This document shows, in pieces, positions 33,501-48,500 of a stretch of 64,000 bases of DNA. A program made the position numbers and the translations under genes. The notes under the pieces were generated by a model. The model searched no databases. It worked only from the letters and a program-made list of their open reading frames with translations, and was not told the origin of the DNA. Position 1 is the first letter of the stretch, and the number at the start of each line of letters is the position of its first letter. Origin of the DNA: Opitutia bacterium UBA7876 (GTDB lineage Bacteria > Verrucomicrobiota > Verrucomicrobiia > Opitutales > Seribacteraceae). The DNA lies in contig DLRY01000047.1 in NCBI GenBank assembly GCA_002500665.1, forward strand, positions 5,401 to 69,400, written 5' to 3'.

Positions 33501-36500
33501 CATCACCGCTTCACGGAAGGAAGCAACTGGAGCGATGGTCCACCCAACCACTCTCTCACGGGATGGAACCAGTGGTATCACGTCGTTTGCTCAAACGGTG
33601 GAATTGGTTCGGTTGCCCGCACCTTCGTCAACGGGACCTTTTTCGAAGGTAACCTGATCCGTGAAAAACCCATTCTGGAAGATTTAGTCATCAATACCAG
33701 TTCTCCCCTTAACTTTGGCGTGGACCCGGATTCCGTGACTTCCGACAACCTCTTCTTCCTGGGGCGGATGGACGACGTGAGGCTCTACGACGTGCCGCTT
33801 GGTATCGAGGACGTAAAGATTATCCACCTCGGCGAGACGAGCTTGGATGGGATGAGGACCACGGGCACCGACGGGTCCATCCTCCGGGTTACCGTTCCCA
33901 CGCTCCCTGCCCTTCCCGACATCTCCCTGACCTACGGACAGGAAATCCTGTCTGCCGACTTGGGCGAACATCCGGGCATCACCTATTCCGTCTCGGGCCT
34001 TCCTCCCGGTTTGTCGAACCGGAAGACCTTCACCCCACCCGATCTACCTGGTCTTCTGTCCTGGTATGCCTCGGATAGAAACGGGAGCTTTGCCTTCCAC
34101 GCGGACAGGGCATACGACCGCAACGATACCGTTGCCACAAGCGACCTTATTCTGGGCCTTGCCTTTGAGGAAGGCAATGGCTCCGTTGCCCTTGACTCCA
34201 CCGGCAACGGCAACCATGCCAAGGTTCTTAGCTCGACTCAGTGGACGACCGGCAAGTCCGGGGGCGGAATCTCCTTCGATGGCGATAACGATGGGGTTTA
34301 TTTCCCCAAGTTGAGCTACATGAATCAGCCAAGCGAGTTCACCCTATCCCTCTGGTTCAACCGCGCCACCGACAAAGTGGGGATGTCCACCAACAACGGA
34401 GTTGACAACGTCCTGGTTGCCCAAGGCGGGGCCACCTTCAACGACAACTTTGAGATTGGCACCTCGGGCTCCGAGCTCGAGGTCTACCTTGATTCGGGAA
34501 CCGGGGCGGAGGATGCCTTCCATGCCACCACGGGAGCGGGGATAGCGGATGGAGTCTGGAATCACCTTACGGTTACCTACGGAAATGGCCTCAAGGTCTA
34601 CCTCAACGGAACCCTCCGCCTGGACCGCCCGGAATTTTCCGGTCCGCTCGATTCTTCCCAGGACTCTCCCCTTTCCATCGGGGTCGCCAGAGTCTTTTCG
34701 GACCAATGGGGTGATTTCGACGGTAGTATCGACGACTTCAGGATTTTTAGCCGCGAGCTGAACGCAACCGAGGTTTCTTCTCTCCATGGTGGAGGAAACG
34801 GTGATTTCTCCGCTACGGTCTATACCAGTTCCGAAAAGGGAAGAGTCTCCTCGTGGAACGATCTTTCCGGCAACGCCAGACATGCGGTCGCTCCCTTCGA
34901 GTCGGCCCCGCTCAAGGACTTCGATTCCCTCACTGGTTCGGATATGGTCTTCTTCGACTACGGCAAGAAGCTCTCCATCGAGGATTCCAGGACCATGCCC
35001 ATGACGGTGTTCATGGTGGGCAGAGAGAATGGGATCAGCTTGCCGAACCGAGAGCTCTTCACTTTTGCCGGATGGCGTCTTTCCAATAATGGCCGCTGGT
35101 CCCTCAGGAGATGGGACGACAACAACCCGAGCATCCTCTCCACCTCTCTTTCCAACATTCACTCGGTCGTCGGCTGGAAGTTCGACCGCTACGGTTATGA
35201 ACTGAGGGTAAACGGAGAAAGCGTCGGAGTAAGTTCCTCCGGCAACTGGCACCCCAGCGTGGTCTTCGACCGGATTAACGAGGACAGTTCCCTGATGATG
35301 GGTGAACTGGTTCTCTATCCCCGCGTCCTGGATACGGCTGAGACCAAGATGGTGGAGGGTTACCTGGCCCATCATTGGAACCTCGCCGAGTCCCTTCCTC
35401 TTGATCACCCATACAAAGCCGGCTTGCCGTCGGGTCCCGAGGGGTTGGTGCTTCAGGGGACCCCGTCCTCGGCCGGCACCTATCCCGTCTCGGTAACTGC
35501 CGGCAATGAACTTGGCTCGGTCAGCGATACCTTCAACTTTACGATCTTTGCTGTTCCCCCCGAAATCCAGACCGAGGGAGCGACTCAAGTGGGTTCCACA
35601 AGCGCCCTCCTGAATTCGAACCTTCTTGAAACGGGTGGAGAAGCAACGGCCGTCTCCTTCCAGTGGGGCCTCGATCCAGCTAACCTGGACCAGAACACCT
35701 CGTCCTTCCTCAAGGCCGAAACCGGACCCGCTTCCTCCATGGTCAGCGGGCTTTCCCCGGGAACGACCTATCACTTCCGCTCAAGAGCGGTCAACTCGGG
35801 TGGTTCATCCAATGGCGATGCCCTCTCCACCGAACCTCTCTTTCATTGGGCCCTTAAGGATCTCGGCAGTACGGCGCGCGACGTCAAGGGCTTGGCTCCC
35901 GGTTCCATCGTCGGCGCCACCTCCTTCATCGACCCAACCCGTGGACAGACCATCAGGTTTGACGGGCTGGACGACTACGTCGATTTCGGTGACCTGGATC
36001 AATTCGATTCCCCCGAGCGCTTTACCCTCTCGCTCTGGTTCAAGCGCGAGCAGGACCTGACCGATCGGCCCACCAATCACGGCGTGGACAACGTCCTCGT
36101 AGGGCAATCGAGCTCGACCTCCAACGATAACCTAGAGATCGGGACTCAAGGCACCTTCATCGAGGTTTACGCCGACTCGGGGACGGCTTCCACCGACGCC
36201 ACCGTGCGGGTCGATGCAGGGGTCGTCGACAACACTTGGTATCACCTTGCACTGGTCTACGGAAGCGAGATGACCCTCTACCTGGATGGAGTGAAAGTTT
36301 CCACTTGGACGCAATACAACGGCAGGCTTGAGTCCAGTGGAGTTTCTCCCCTTTCCCTGGGCATTGCGAGACCGGGCTCCAACAACTGGGGCGAATTCAA
36401 AGGATTGATGCAGGAAGTCCGGGTCTACGAGAAGGAGCTCTCCATCTATGAGATTCAAATTCTCGCCGAGAAAGGCGCCGTCCAGAGCTTTACTACCGGT

Positions 36501-39500
36501 ACCCAGCCTACCCCACCCGTTGTTCGCGTCCTGCCCGCTCAATCCGTTACGGAGAATAACGCCACCCTTTTCTACGAGCTTGTCACCTTTGACGGAGCTC
36601 AGCCGGAAGTCATCCTTTACTGGGGCCCAGTCGACCGCGGTGAAAACGAGGGTTTGTGGGCCAACCAGTTAAGCCTCGGGACGCCCGGCGTGGGAGTGGG
36701 CTCACACCTTGTTACGGGCTTGTCTCCCGGCCAGGATCTCCATTACCAGATCCAGGCAAAGGGAGCCGCCCATAGCGACTGGTCCGATGCGAGTGGTTAC
36801 ACCAGGACCGTTGCGGCGGCGACCGTCTCGACGCTCCCGGCCGTCAACCTCTCTGTCGATTCGGCAACCGTCAGGGGAAGCGTAACGGGGAACGGCGGGC
36901 TCGTTCAGACGCTCCCCTTGAGTTCACCCCTTGTTTCCGAGGGATTGATCGCCCATTGGCGATTCGATGAGGGCGTGGGTACTGAAACCTACGACTCCAC
37001 GGGCTTCAGTACCGCTGCCCAAGTCTTCGATGGCGCGAGCTGGACGGATGGCAGAGGAGGCCAGTTTGGCAAGGCTCTCGACTTTAACGGCGGTAACCTC
37101 GCCTACGTACACGTCGGATCCTTCCAGATCGGTGGAGCCATGAGTTTCTCGGGCTGGACCTACAAGAGGAACCTCGGCAACTGGCAGAGGATGGTCGACT
37201 TCGGGAACGGAACCAACGACAACCTGCTCCTTGCCAACCGCTGGTCGACCAACCAGTTGGAGTGGGGGATCCGTCGAGGTGGAGACAATAGAGCCTTGGT
37301 GGTGCAGGATTTCTGGATGCTCAACGAGTGGCAGCACGTCGTGGCCACGGTTGACGACTCGAGTGTCATGAAGGTCTACCGCAACGGGCAGCTTATGGGC
37401 TCGATGATCGGGCACTTGCCAAGAACCCGCGCTCGGGTAAACCAGTACGTCGGAAGGAGCAATTGGCCCGATGCTTATTTTGATGGGATGATGGACGACC
37501 TGCGCGTCTACGACCGGGCGGTCAGCCAAAATGAGGTCGGTCAAATCTACGCCGGCGATCTCGAGCAAACGGTTACCCTTGGTGGGGAGGACCCGACCAT
37601 CACCCTCTTCTGGGGTGACGAGGATCCCGGTCAGACAACCTCCGTCAACGGGGCATCACCCGATGCATGGGATGCCAGCAATATGCTTGGCGTAAAGCCC
37701 ATGGGCGAGTTTTCCTTTGACCTGTCGGGCCTGCAGGTCGGCAAAACCTATTATTTCCGGCTTATGGCTACCAATGCCGCGGGTTCGAGCTGGTCGTCGG
37801 GCGCGACCGAATTCTCCACTGGTTCCTTCGGCTTTACCGCCAATTCCTTCGCCGACGGAAACCTTTTGCTCTGGCTCGATGGCTCGGACGTCAATGGCGA
37901 CGGCAACCTCAGTAACGAGCCCCTTGGCGGAACGCTGGACCAATGGAGGGACAAGTCCGGGGCAAGCAGGCATGCCGGCAACGGACAAGGGCCCGACGTC
38001 AGGGTCTCCCGCTGGAATGGCCTTTCAACGGTCAAGTTCGATGGGCAGACCCAGTACCTGCGGGTCGCTGACTCCCCGGCTTTCGACTTTGGGGAGGATG
38101 CCACTATTTTCGTGGTGGCGAAGGGGGATACCCTTTCCGACTGGCGTCCCATCATCTCGAAAAGGGGCGAGGACAACGAAGGCTGGCAGTTCCGCAAGGA
38201 CAATACCGACTTCGCTACCTTCACGGTCCGTGGAACCACGGGGAACGACGGCCAGCGGGGCGGTACCCCGATCAATGGGGAGGCTCACGTCTGGTCGATG
38301 AGAAAGACGGCCCTCAAAAGGACCCAATGGGCGGATGGCAACGAGGAATATGAGATCGACGACCGGGACCCTGTCCCCTCGACCACGAGCGATCTCGTCA
38401 TCGGTGCCCGGGACCAGAACGGCATAACGGCCTATGGTGGGGTCGAGATCGGTGAAATTCTCGTTTTCGACTCGGCACTGAGTAACGAGCAGGTGTTCTC
38501 CCTGCAGGGTCATTTGGCTCACAAGTGGGGCTTGACGGACGGAATGTCGGATGCCCATCCCCACAAGACCGAGCCTCCCCTGTTCGAGAACAGGCCGGAG
38601 ATCACACTAGACTCCAGTTACACATTCTTCTTCCAGAGCGGAACCCCCGTCAACCTCCAGATTACGACCAACCGGCCTGCCGACGCCTACTCGGCCTCCG
38701 GTCTTCCTCCGGGGCTTGACGTCAATTCGTCGACGGGCCTGATTTCCGGTATCCCCACTTCCACCGGGGCCTTCACCGCAACCCTGCAGGCGAGCAACCC
38801 GGCCGGTTCCTTCAGCAAGCAGGTGGTGCTCGATATCCGGGACTTCTCGGCCTGGAAGTTTTCCAGCTTGATTACCTTCCCGGGTTACTCCGGGGCTTCC
38901 CGGATCAACGATTTTCAGGTCTACGTGGAACTCAACAACTCGCTTTCAGGGTTTAACTACGAGCAATTCGCATCCCCCTTCGGCTACGACCTGCGGTTCG
39001 TCTCAAACGAAAGCAACGAGGAACTGGAATACGAGATCGTGCAGTGGGATACGACCGGAGTCTCCTCCTTCTGGATCAACCTTCCCGCCCTCGACGGTTC
39101 GACGTCCATCAAGGCCCTTTGGGGTAATCCGGCCGCCCTTTCTCAGCCCGAGTACTCCAAGGACGGTCGCATATGGGAACGGTATCTTGGGGTTTGGCAC
39201 ATGGATGGGACGGACCAGGACTTGGTCAAGGAGTCGAAGGCCAGTTTCCATGGGTTGCCCTACAACTTCGAAACCCTGCGCGAGCCCGGCGTCATTGGCA
39301 AAGCTCTTTCCTTCGATGGCGTCAACGACTACGTTGACCTTCCGCTCGACGCCCATCCGCCCGAGGACGCCAGGCAATTGACCCTTTCCTTCTGGAGCTA
39401 TGGAGGCGATAAGCACCTCAACTACAACTCGATCCTCGAGTCGGGCTCGGCCCTTGGCCGCCACCTGAACCTTCACCTTCCCTGGTCGGATGCCCGGGTC

Positions 39501-42500
39501 TACTGGGATGCAGGCATAGGAGGGTACGACCGGATCAGTCAGCAGGACCTTGTCTACAAGGGCCGGTGGACCCACTGGGTCTTCCAGAAGGACCGCGACA
39601 GCGGATCCATGTACGCCTACCGCGACGGGACTCTCTGGGCGGATGGCTATTCCCGGACGCGCCCCTTCGGTTCCCCCGTCGACAGCTTCCGTCTCGGCTC
39701 CGCGCGCTATGGTGGAAACTACTGGCATGGTCTGCTCGATGAGTTCCGCATGAGCCTGTCGATTGATTCCCCCGACAGGATTCTCGCCTCCTACCTCAGC
39801 CAGCGCCCGGGCACGACCTTTGCCCAACTGCAACCGGTGCAGGGCCCCCCGACCATTCTTTCCGGACAGACGGTGGTCGGATACGCCAATGACCCGACAA
39901 AGCCTGTTTCCTACCAGGTCCAGACCTTCCCGGCCGCTACTTCCTTTTACGGCGTCGGGCTGCCGGCGGGTCTCGACCTGAACGAGACCACCGGTGTAAT
40001 CAGCGGCCAGCCTTTGCAGGGAGGCAACTACCAAGTTACCATTACGGCCCAGAATGGCTCCGGGGCCGACCAGTCCATCGTGCAGCTTGCAATCGTGGCC
40101 CTGAACGGCTTTACCCACCAGGCAACGCTCGGTTTCGGGTCCTACTCCGGTCCTATGCTCAACGACTTCCCGGTTCTTGTAAGGCTGGGCACCCACGTTC
40201 CCAACTTCAGCCTCAAGAGCTTCCAGTCCCCTGCCGGAAACGATCTTCGCTTCTACGACGAAGTCGGCCGGGAACTGAGCTATGAAATCGAGTCGGTCGA
40301 CCACGCGACCGGATCGCTCGTGGCCTGGGTAAAGGTTCCCGAGCTAACTTCCTCCAGCCAGGTTTCCGCCAATTGGGGCAAGGCCGCCCTTGCCGAGAGC
40401 CCACCAGTCTACGCGGACGACGGGTCCACCTGGGCCAATGGCTATCGCGGCGTATGGCACTTCCGTGCCATGAACGAGGTTGGGGTCCTGACTGATTCCT
40501 CCTTTTACAGGAACCATGCCCAGGACGATTTCGGCTACACCGAGCAGTCTTCCGTAATTGGAACGGGACGAACCTTGTCGGGCGGTCTCGAAAAATTCAT
40601 CAAGGTGGCTCCCTCCCATTCCCTCGATTCCCTGAGCCGGGAGAGTTTTAGCTACTCCGCCTGGGTCCGTCTCGGGGAGGAACCCGACTCGGTCGCCTAC
40701 GACTCGGTGTACGGAATGGGTTTCCTGATGACTCCTAACGATTCCTACTTCAACGACATCGAGACTCTGATTGCCCTCGAGCCTCAAGCGGCCGGCTCCC
40801 GCATCATGCGGACGGGCCCGCGTCAAGGCCTGTATTTCAATGGCGACAACGATTTCAAGAACGCGGGTATCGGGATCAACCGAAACGACTATTACATGAC
40901 CCTCTTTCTCACGATGTTTACGCCCGAGGAGTCGGGTCTTCACCAGTTCCGCTGTACCGACAAGGACGACCGGGCCACGATCTGGCTGGATCTCGACCAG
41001 GACGGCACGTTCGAGCTTTCGGGAGACAAGGGCTTCGAGAAGATGGGAGGCAACAACAACTTTACTTCCAACCCCATCAATCTGGACGCCAACCAGTCCT
41101 ACAAGATGGCCATTGCCCATGGCGAATGGGGTGGCGGGTCGCGCCTGCGCCCATGGTTCCTTACGCCTTCCCAGGACTGGCGGGTCATTGACCCAAGTGA
41201 TCCCGACCAGAAGGGTTTCTTCAAGGTTCCCTTCGGTTTGGAGATTTCCTCCCGCCTCAGTCCCTACATGTTCTATCAGTACGGGGCAAACGAGAAGGCC
41301 TTCGTTGGCGGTGGAGAATTCGGAGCGACCCATTTCGTCGACGGGCAGTACCACACCGCGAATTCAGGCGTTGCCCTGCCCTACGCTCAGTGGAAGCACT
41401 TGTTCGTCAGCGTCGATCACGTTGCCGGCGAACTGAAGGTATACCTGGACGGCGCTCACGTCGACACGGAGAACTTCACCCCCGGTTCCACGGGGCCTGA
41501 GATTCTCGGGCAGGACTGGATCTTCGGCCAGGGGCTGGTTCCTTCAAGTATGGACGAGCTCCGCTTGGCCAATGCGGCGAGGTCGCCGGAATGGATCCAG
41601 GCCGCCTTCGACAACCAGAAGCCCATTCCTACCTTCCCTTCCATAACCTCCGTCACCGGCCCGCCAAGCTTTACCTCGGTATCTGCCTTTACGGTCCAGG
41701 CGGACCAACCCTTCGAGCATCTCGCCACCGTTACCGGTTCCCCCGTCGCCTTTACTGGCTCGGGCCTGCCGGGTGGGCTTATCCTCAACCCATCCGACGG
41801 CAACCTGTCCGGCGTTCCCTCGGTTGCGGGTGAGTTCCCCGCCCTCATGAGGGCTCTCTACGCGGATGGACAGAATGCGGAGCAGCCCTACCACTTTACG
41901 GTTTTACCCGCTCCACCGAAAGTCAGCGTCGGGGTGCCCTCGGTGATTGATTCCGGAACCGTCTCGGTTCCCTACGAGGTGTTGGCCACGGGAGGAGTCG
42001 ATCCCGACGTTTACGTGCTGGCGGACGTCGTGGACCATGGCACGAATCTCTACTCCTGGACCTACCGCATCCACTTGGGCAAACGCGGCCTGGGGTCAGG
42101 CTCGGCCATCGTAAGCGGTTTGGCCCCGGATCAGCGTTACTACGTCAGGGTCTACGCCGAGAACGTCTCGGGCTACGATTGGACGGGCAAACTTTCCTCG
42201 CCCCGCACCCAACCGGAAGCCGCCCATCTGCCCCCGGGGGTGGCCATGTGGTTCGACGGCAACGACGTCAGTGGTGACGGAAACGTTCCGTCGGAAGACT
42301 TTGCCGTGACCAGGTGGTCGGACAAGTCGGGCAAGGACAGGCACATGGAAAACCCTCTCGGGGATCCCGTCATCAAGCTTGACGGCCATGGCGGGCGGGC
42401 CGTGGTCGATTTCGACGGGAACGACCGCATGAACACCAGTTACGACATGAGAGGTCCGGATCTCCAGACCTGGAGGTTGATGGGATACACCGTCTTCGGG

Positions 42501-45500
42501 GTATCCAGGTACAAGGGAGGAGACAACGAGAGGGTCATTACCTCCATCGGACAGAATTGGCTCCTAGGCCACCATGGCAACCGAATCGGGCGCTACTTTT
42601 TCAACGGATGGGTCGACCAGGGTTTCACCGCCGATACCAAATTCCATATTTTCGAGACCGTTCATCAGGGAAGAAGCCAGAGTAACAACCCTGCCGCAAC
42701 GGTCTGGAACGACGGCGTGGAGGGTTCCTATACCAATGGGGGCAAGCAACGGTCAAATGACTGGAACTTTTTCCCGTCCAAGATTTCCTTCGGAGCCTAC
42801 CAGAACGATGCCAACCACGAGTCCTCCAGGGCGCAGGTTGCCGAATTTCTGCTCTTTTCCGGCCAGATGCTTGAGGACGACCGCCTCAAGATGGAGGGAT
42901 ACCTGTCGCACAAGTGGGGGATCCCCCTTCCCTCCAACCATCCCTGGTACTTGAATCAGCCCACCTTCGGGGAAGTCATCGTGACCGGCACGACCCCCGT
43001 CATCGACACGAACCGTACCGATGGTCCGACCGTTGCCAACCGGGCTCCCGCGAACCTGAAGAAGAACTCCGCCACCCTTACGGGGAGGCTTGTGGATGCC
43101 GGCCTAGGGACCCTTTACACCGGCATTGGGCAGACTGACTACGATCCTTCCGAGGTCTCCGGCCTGCGCCTCTGGCTCGATGCCTCCGATATAGACGCCA
43201 ACGGAATCAAAGGCCCGGCTGATCCGCCTACCCAGGTTCCTTGGAGCCTGGCTAACTTGAACCCGATCCTCTGGCTGGACGCCAACCACTCCTCCGCCGC
43301 GGGCGCCACTTGGACGGACCGTTCGGCTAGTGGCAACGATGCAACAAGGAACGGTGGCCCCTACCTTACGACCCAGGCCTACAACGATCTTCCGGTAATG
43401 ACCTACGACGGGGTCAACGGGCACTACCACAGTTTCAACCCAATCAGCGACATCCGTACCGTATTCTGGGTGGTCAACCGCAACCCGGGAACCTACAGCT
43501 TCCTGCTCGGCCACACCGGCAGCTATAACTTTCACACCAACAACAACCGCTTCTGGCACAACAACTTTACCCATGCCAACATCAAGAACGGCATCCTGTG
43601 GGTGAACGGAACTCAAACCAACGGCCTGACTCAGGACGTTCCCTCCGACCTGTCCGTCATTGCCCTGCGGACGGCCGGCAACGTCTCCGCCAATACCTTC
43701 TCCAGAGACCGAAACATCAACGGCAGATACTGGAACGGGGAACTCGGGGAGCTCATTATCTTCAACTACGCCCTTACCGACGACCAGATCAGGAAGGTCG
43801 AAGGGTACTTGGCACACAAGTGGGGCTTGGACGGCGATCTTCCCGGGTCTCATTCCTACCAGAGCGTCGATCCTTCCACCGAGTTCCTGACGATTCCTGC
43901 CCCGGTCGGGTTGGTCAAGGACAAGTCCTCCCAGGGCAACGACGCCAGCCAAACAAACCCGGCAAGCCAACCGGGCATCGTGGTCGATCCAGTGGACTCC
44001 CTTCACGTCTTGCGTTTCGACGGCATGAACGACCACCTGTCCTTCGATCGGATCGAGCCTATCCGCACGGTCCTTATGGTCGTGAAGCGCGAGAGCGGCA
44101 ACCAGGGCTTCATCCTTGGCGACGACGTGAGGTACGATTTCCGCTCGGGGACCGGTCGGGTCTGGTCGGCTACCTGGACCAATCCGGACGTCTACAACGG
44201 GCTTCTTCACGTCGACGGTAACTACCGTGACGGTCTCAATAGTGACTTCTCGGACGACGTCTATGCCATCCTGTCCGTCCGGACCAAGGGGTCGACCGTG
44301 GCCTCCAGTTTCTCGAGGGATGGGACCACCGGCAGGACCTGGAAGGGAGATATGGCCGAGATTTTGGTCTACAACGAACCTCTCTCGGATGAGAATATCC
44401 GCCGGATCGAGGGCTACTTGGCCCACAAGTGGAAGGTTTCCACCCTCGTGGGGTCCCACCCCTACAAGGCCGATCCTCCGGTTCGGTCGCGGCCCACCGC
44501 CCAGACGAAGATTTTCTGGGGAGGTACGGATGGCGGAACCAACCCATCGGCCTGGGACAACGTGGTCGATACGGGGGAAGCCTATGTCGGGCTGAGGAAA
44601 CTGACCTCGGGCGTCACCGTCCTTTCGGACCCGCTCCCCACCGAGTCGGGCAACTCCTTCCCTGCTTCCGCCCTGCTCGACGGCCAATTGCCCCTCGATG
44701 GCTGGCGCTCGAGCTGGACGGCATGGTACAAGAAAAACCCGCTCCTTACCTTCAACCTGGGCAGGGAGAAGATCATGGACAAGATCCGCATCTTTTATCA
44801 GCCCTATGAGCGGGCCGACGAATTGCTCGAGATGGAGATCTGGGTGGCTGATGAGGAGATGAATTTCTCCCTCTGGAAGATGGTTCCGGGGCCCGTTCAT
44901 CCCAAGGGAATCGGGGTGTTCATCGAATACGACATGACTGGGGTGACCACGCGGGCCATCCGCTTGGCACCGAAGTTCCAAGGCTGGGGACACCAGTGGG
45001 GCGAGGTCGAGTTCTGGGTTCAGGATCCGGGAGACTTCGAGGCAACGGTGGAGGGCTTGATCGATGGCCAGACCTACTATTACCGGGCTTTCGCCGCCAA
45101 CGACGGGGGTTCGGACTGGGCGAACGACACAAGGCAGTTCACCTCCGCCGACAGGGCTTACTACGATACGGGCAAATTGACCATCAACACGAGCCTGGGT
45201 ACTTGGAGCCATAGCGCCGGGGACTACAGGGAAGGGGTCATTGAGCAAAAGATCTTCACCGACCTGCTCGGGAACGACTACGAGTACAAGGTCTGCCGCT
45301 TTACCTTCGATTCCGTGGATTTGCGGGGCAACCTGCAGGTCGAGGTCATTGGGGAGGGGTCGCTCGAGATCCATGCCGTGAACGGCGATGCCTTCATCGG
45401 CGTCCCGATCGACGTTTCCGGCCAAAGTGGGAACGAGGATGACCGCGGGGGTGCCGGGGCCGGAGGTTTCTCCGGAGGCTTTGCCAATGCGCGAGGACTG

Positions 45501-48500
45501 GGCCCCGGGGGTGGAATCGGCGGAACGCTTGCTGGTGGTGGAGGCTATGGCGGAGCCGGCGGCCGTGCCACGGCGACGACCGGCTTGCCCTATGGCGTGG
45601 GCAGCTTGACCGACTTTCTAGGCGGAAGCGGAGGAGGTGGAAGCAGCAACACCTACAGCGGAGGCGGTGGAGGCGGCGCCATCAAGATCGTTTCCTCCGA
45701 GACCTTGACGGTGGACGATTATCTGTTCTCTCTCGGCGGTGGCGGGCTGAACGGATCGGCCGGTGGATCGGGCGGAGCCATCTACCTAAAGGGATACGAT
45801 CTCAAGCTTACCTCCAACTCGCTTCTAGACGTCTCCGGCGGACTGGGGGGAGGCGGAGGTGGAAGGATTTACCTTGAGGGTGCTTCTTCCCTTCATAACG
45901 ACGGCAACGACAACCTCCGGACCAATGGAGGCCAAGGAGCGAGCGCCGGCACGGGAGGCACTGTTCGCTTCGTTCGGCCCTCTTCCTTGGAGGCTCTCGA
46001 GTACACCACCGGAACCATCATCATAGATACCGATAGCGGCACCTTGACCCACTCCAGCGGAGATTTGGCTTATGGCACGATCGACGACCGTTCCTTCGTG
46101 GATGAAGGAGGCTCGGTCTGGCCTTACTCGGTCTGCCGGTTCAGTTTTACCCGCATCAGCCTGGGCGGCGGCGTGGTGGTCAGCGTTCGGGGCAAAAATG
46201 CCCTGCAGCTGGAGGCTTACTCGGGCGACCTCGTCCTGGGGGCCAACATACGGGTAGATGGTGGGGATGCCCAATCCGACGTTGGCGGAGTGGCAATTGC
46301 AGGCGGTTACTCAGGTCTTGCTGCCGGAAACGGAGCCGGCCTGGGTCCTGGTGCCCCGGTCGAGACCTCCATTTCAGGACATGGCGCAGCCTATGGTGGC
46401 CATGGTTCCGGCAACGCCAAGCTTTATGGGGACTTCGCCCTGGACAACCTGGTGGGCGGAAGCTCCGGCGGACCGACCCCGACCGAGGGCGCGGGGGCTG
46501 GTGGCGGCGCCTTGTGGCTGAAGTCGGCCCGGGAGGTCCTTATCAAGCCCAACACCGTTCTCTCCGCCAATGGAGGTGATGGGGCCGGGTCTAGCGCTTC
46601 AGGTACCGGGGGAGCCATCAGGCTGGAGGGAATCAGGATCTACAACCATGGCCGGATCGAAGCCACTGCAGGGATCGGGGTCAAGGAGCACAATGAGGAC
46701 CAAATCCGTGGCTCATCGGGAGGTCGCGTAGCCATGATGGCGCTCGGAGAGGTTAAGGTCGGGGAAGTGGACGTCTCCGGCGAATGGCTGACGAACGAGG
46801 GGTCCGTATACGTCGGTGGCGACTACCTGAACGCAAACCTGGTGGCCGAGAACGCGGAAATCGTTTTCGATACCAAGACCGGCTACTTCTCAATCGAGGG
46901 CGGAGCCCATGGAAACGGCGTATTTTCCTCCCACACCTATCTGGACAGCCAAGGGCAAACCTGGGAATACAAGATTTGCACCTTCTCCTTCGGTCAGGTT
47001 CGCCTGACTGGCGCGACTGAGGTGACCCTCCGCGGCGACAACGCCCTTTCCATTCAGACCGTTGCAGGTGGTGAAATCTACCTGGAGTCCGATCTCAGCC
47101 TCAATGGCGGCGACGCTTCCAACGACGACGGCTACGGCGGGAAGGGAGTGCTGAACCCTTGGGACGGCAGAAGCGCAAGGAGATTGACTGGGTTTGGCCC
47201 AGGCGGGCCCGGGGTTGCGGGCAACTGGGGCGTGAGCGCCAGCTATGGCTACGGCGACGAGCAAATCACTCATCTGCTCGCTGGTAGCAGCGGCTCCAGC
47301 GGCAGGTATTACCAAGGTTCCGGAGCCGGGGGCGGAGCGCTCGAACTCCGGGCTGATGGAGACCTTACCATCGCCCAGGGGGCCGTCATCAGCGCCAATG
47401 GTGGGGACGGCCGTACCAATGGGCACCAGTGGGACCATGGAGGAGGAGGTTCCGGCGGAGCGATCCGTCTCTTGGGTAAGAACATTTACAACCGGGGACT
47501 TATTCAGGTGATCGGAGGAAACCGCGGTGCCGGGGGAGGACGCGTCGCCATGGCTGCGGAGAACCTGATCGAGAAGGGAGTCGTGGCTCTTGGCGGAGGC
47601 AGTTTCGTGGAAATCAAGCCCCCCGTCATTACCGCCCCTGAAGTTCTTTACCTCGCTTATCGTGGCTCTACCAGCACGGAGGTCCGCAAGACGGTCACGA
47701 CCCGGCCGCAGAATCTCGTCGCCTATTGGCCCATGGATGAGGGCGACGGTACCGTTGCGGAGGACGCGCTGGGACGGTTCACCGGCAACCTGGTGGGTGG
47801 CGCTACTTGGGTTCAAGGACGTTTCGGCCAGGCTCTCAGTTTTAATGGAACCGATGGTTACGTCTCCACCCAGGCTACGGGCGAGTTGCTTGGCATAGAC
47901 GGCAAAGAGGCCAGGTCCATTTCCTTCTGGGCTCAGGCAACCGACGACAACCCCCGTAACGAACCTGGTTTTTACGGCTATGGCGATACCGCCTGTCCCA
48001 ACGGATTGAACAAGTATTGGGGCATTCGAAACATTAAGGATGGCGGGTATACCCAGTTCCTAAGTCAGCACTGGTGCTGGGACCCCAGGTCCAATCACGG
48101 GATCGACTTCAGGACGGACTGGGTACACGTCGTTCACAGCTATACCGGTTCGGCCGTAACGATCTACCTCAACGGCAACCAGGCCTCCAACTGGTCCAGG
48201 TCGCAGATTAGCACGGGCAATGGGCAAGCCTTTCAGTTCGGCAGGTGGCGTAACGACGTAAACGCCTATTATGGCGGCATGCTTGACGACATGCGGGTCT
48301 ACGACGATGCCTTGACCGAGGCGGAAATCCAGAAGATCTACCAGGGGGACGACCTGAGCGATCAAGTCGTTCATCTTCAGTTCCAGATCGATGCTACCCA
48401 GTCGCCCACCTCATACGGGGCCAGCTCCCTTCCCGTCGGGTTGTCCGTCGACCCGTTGAAGGGCGAGGTGGTGGGCAGGCCCACCGAAGTGGGCATCTTC

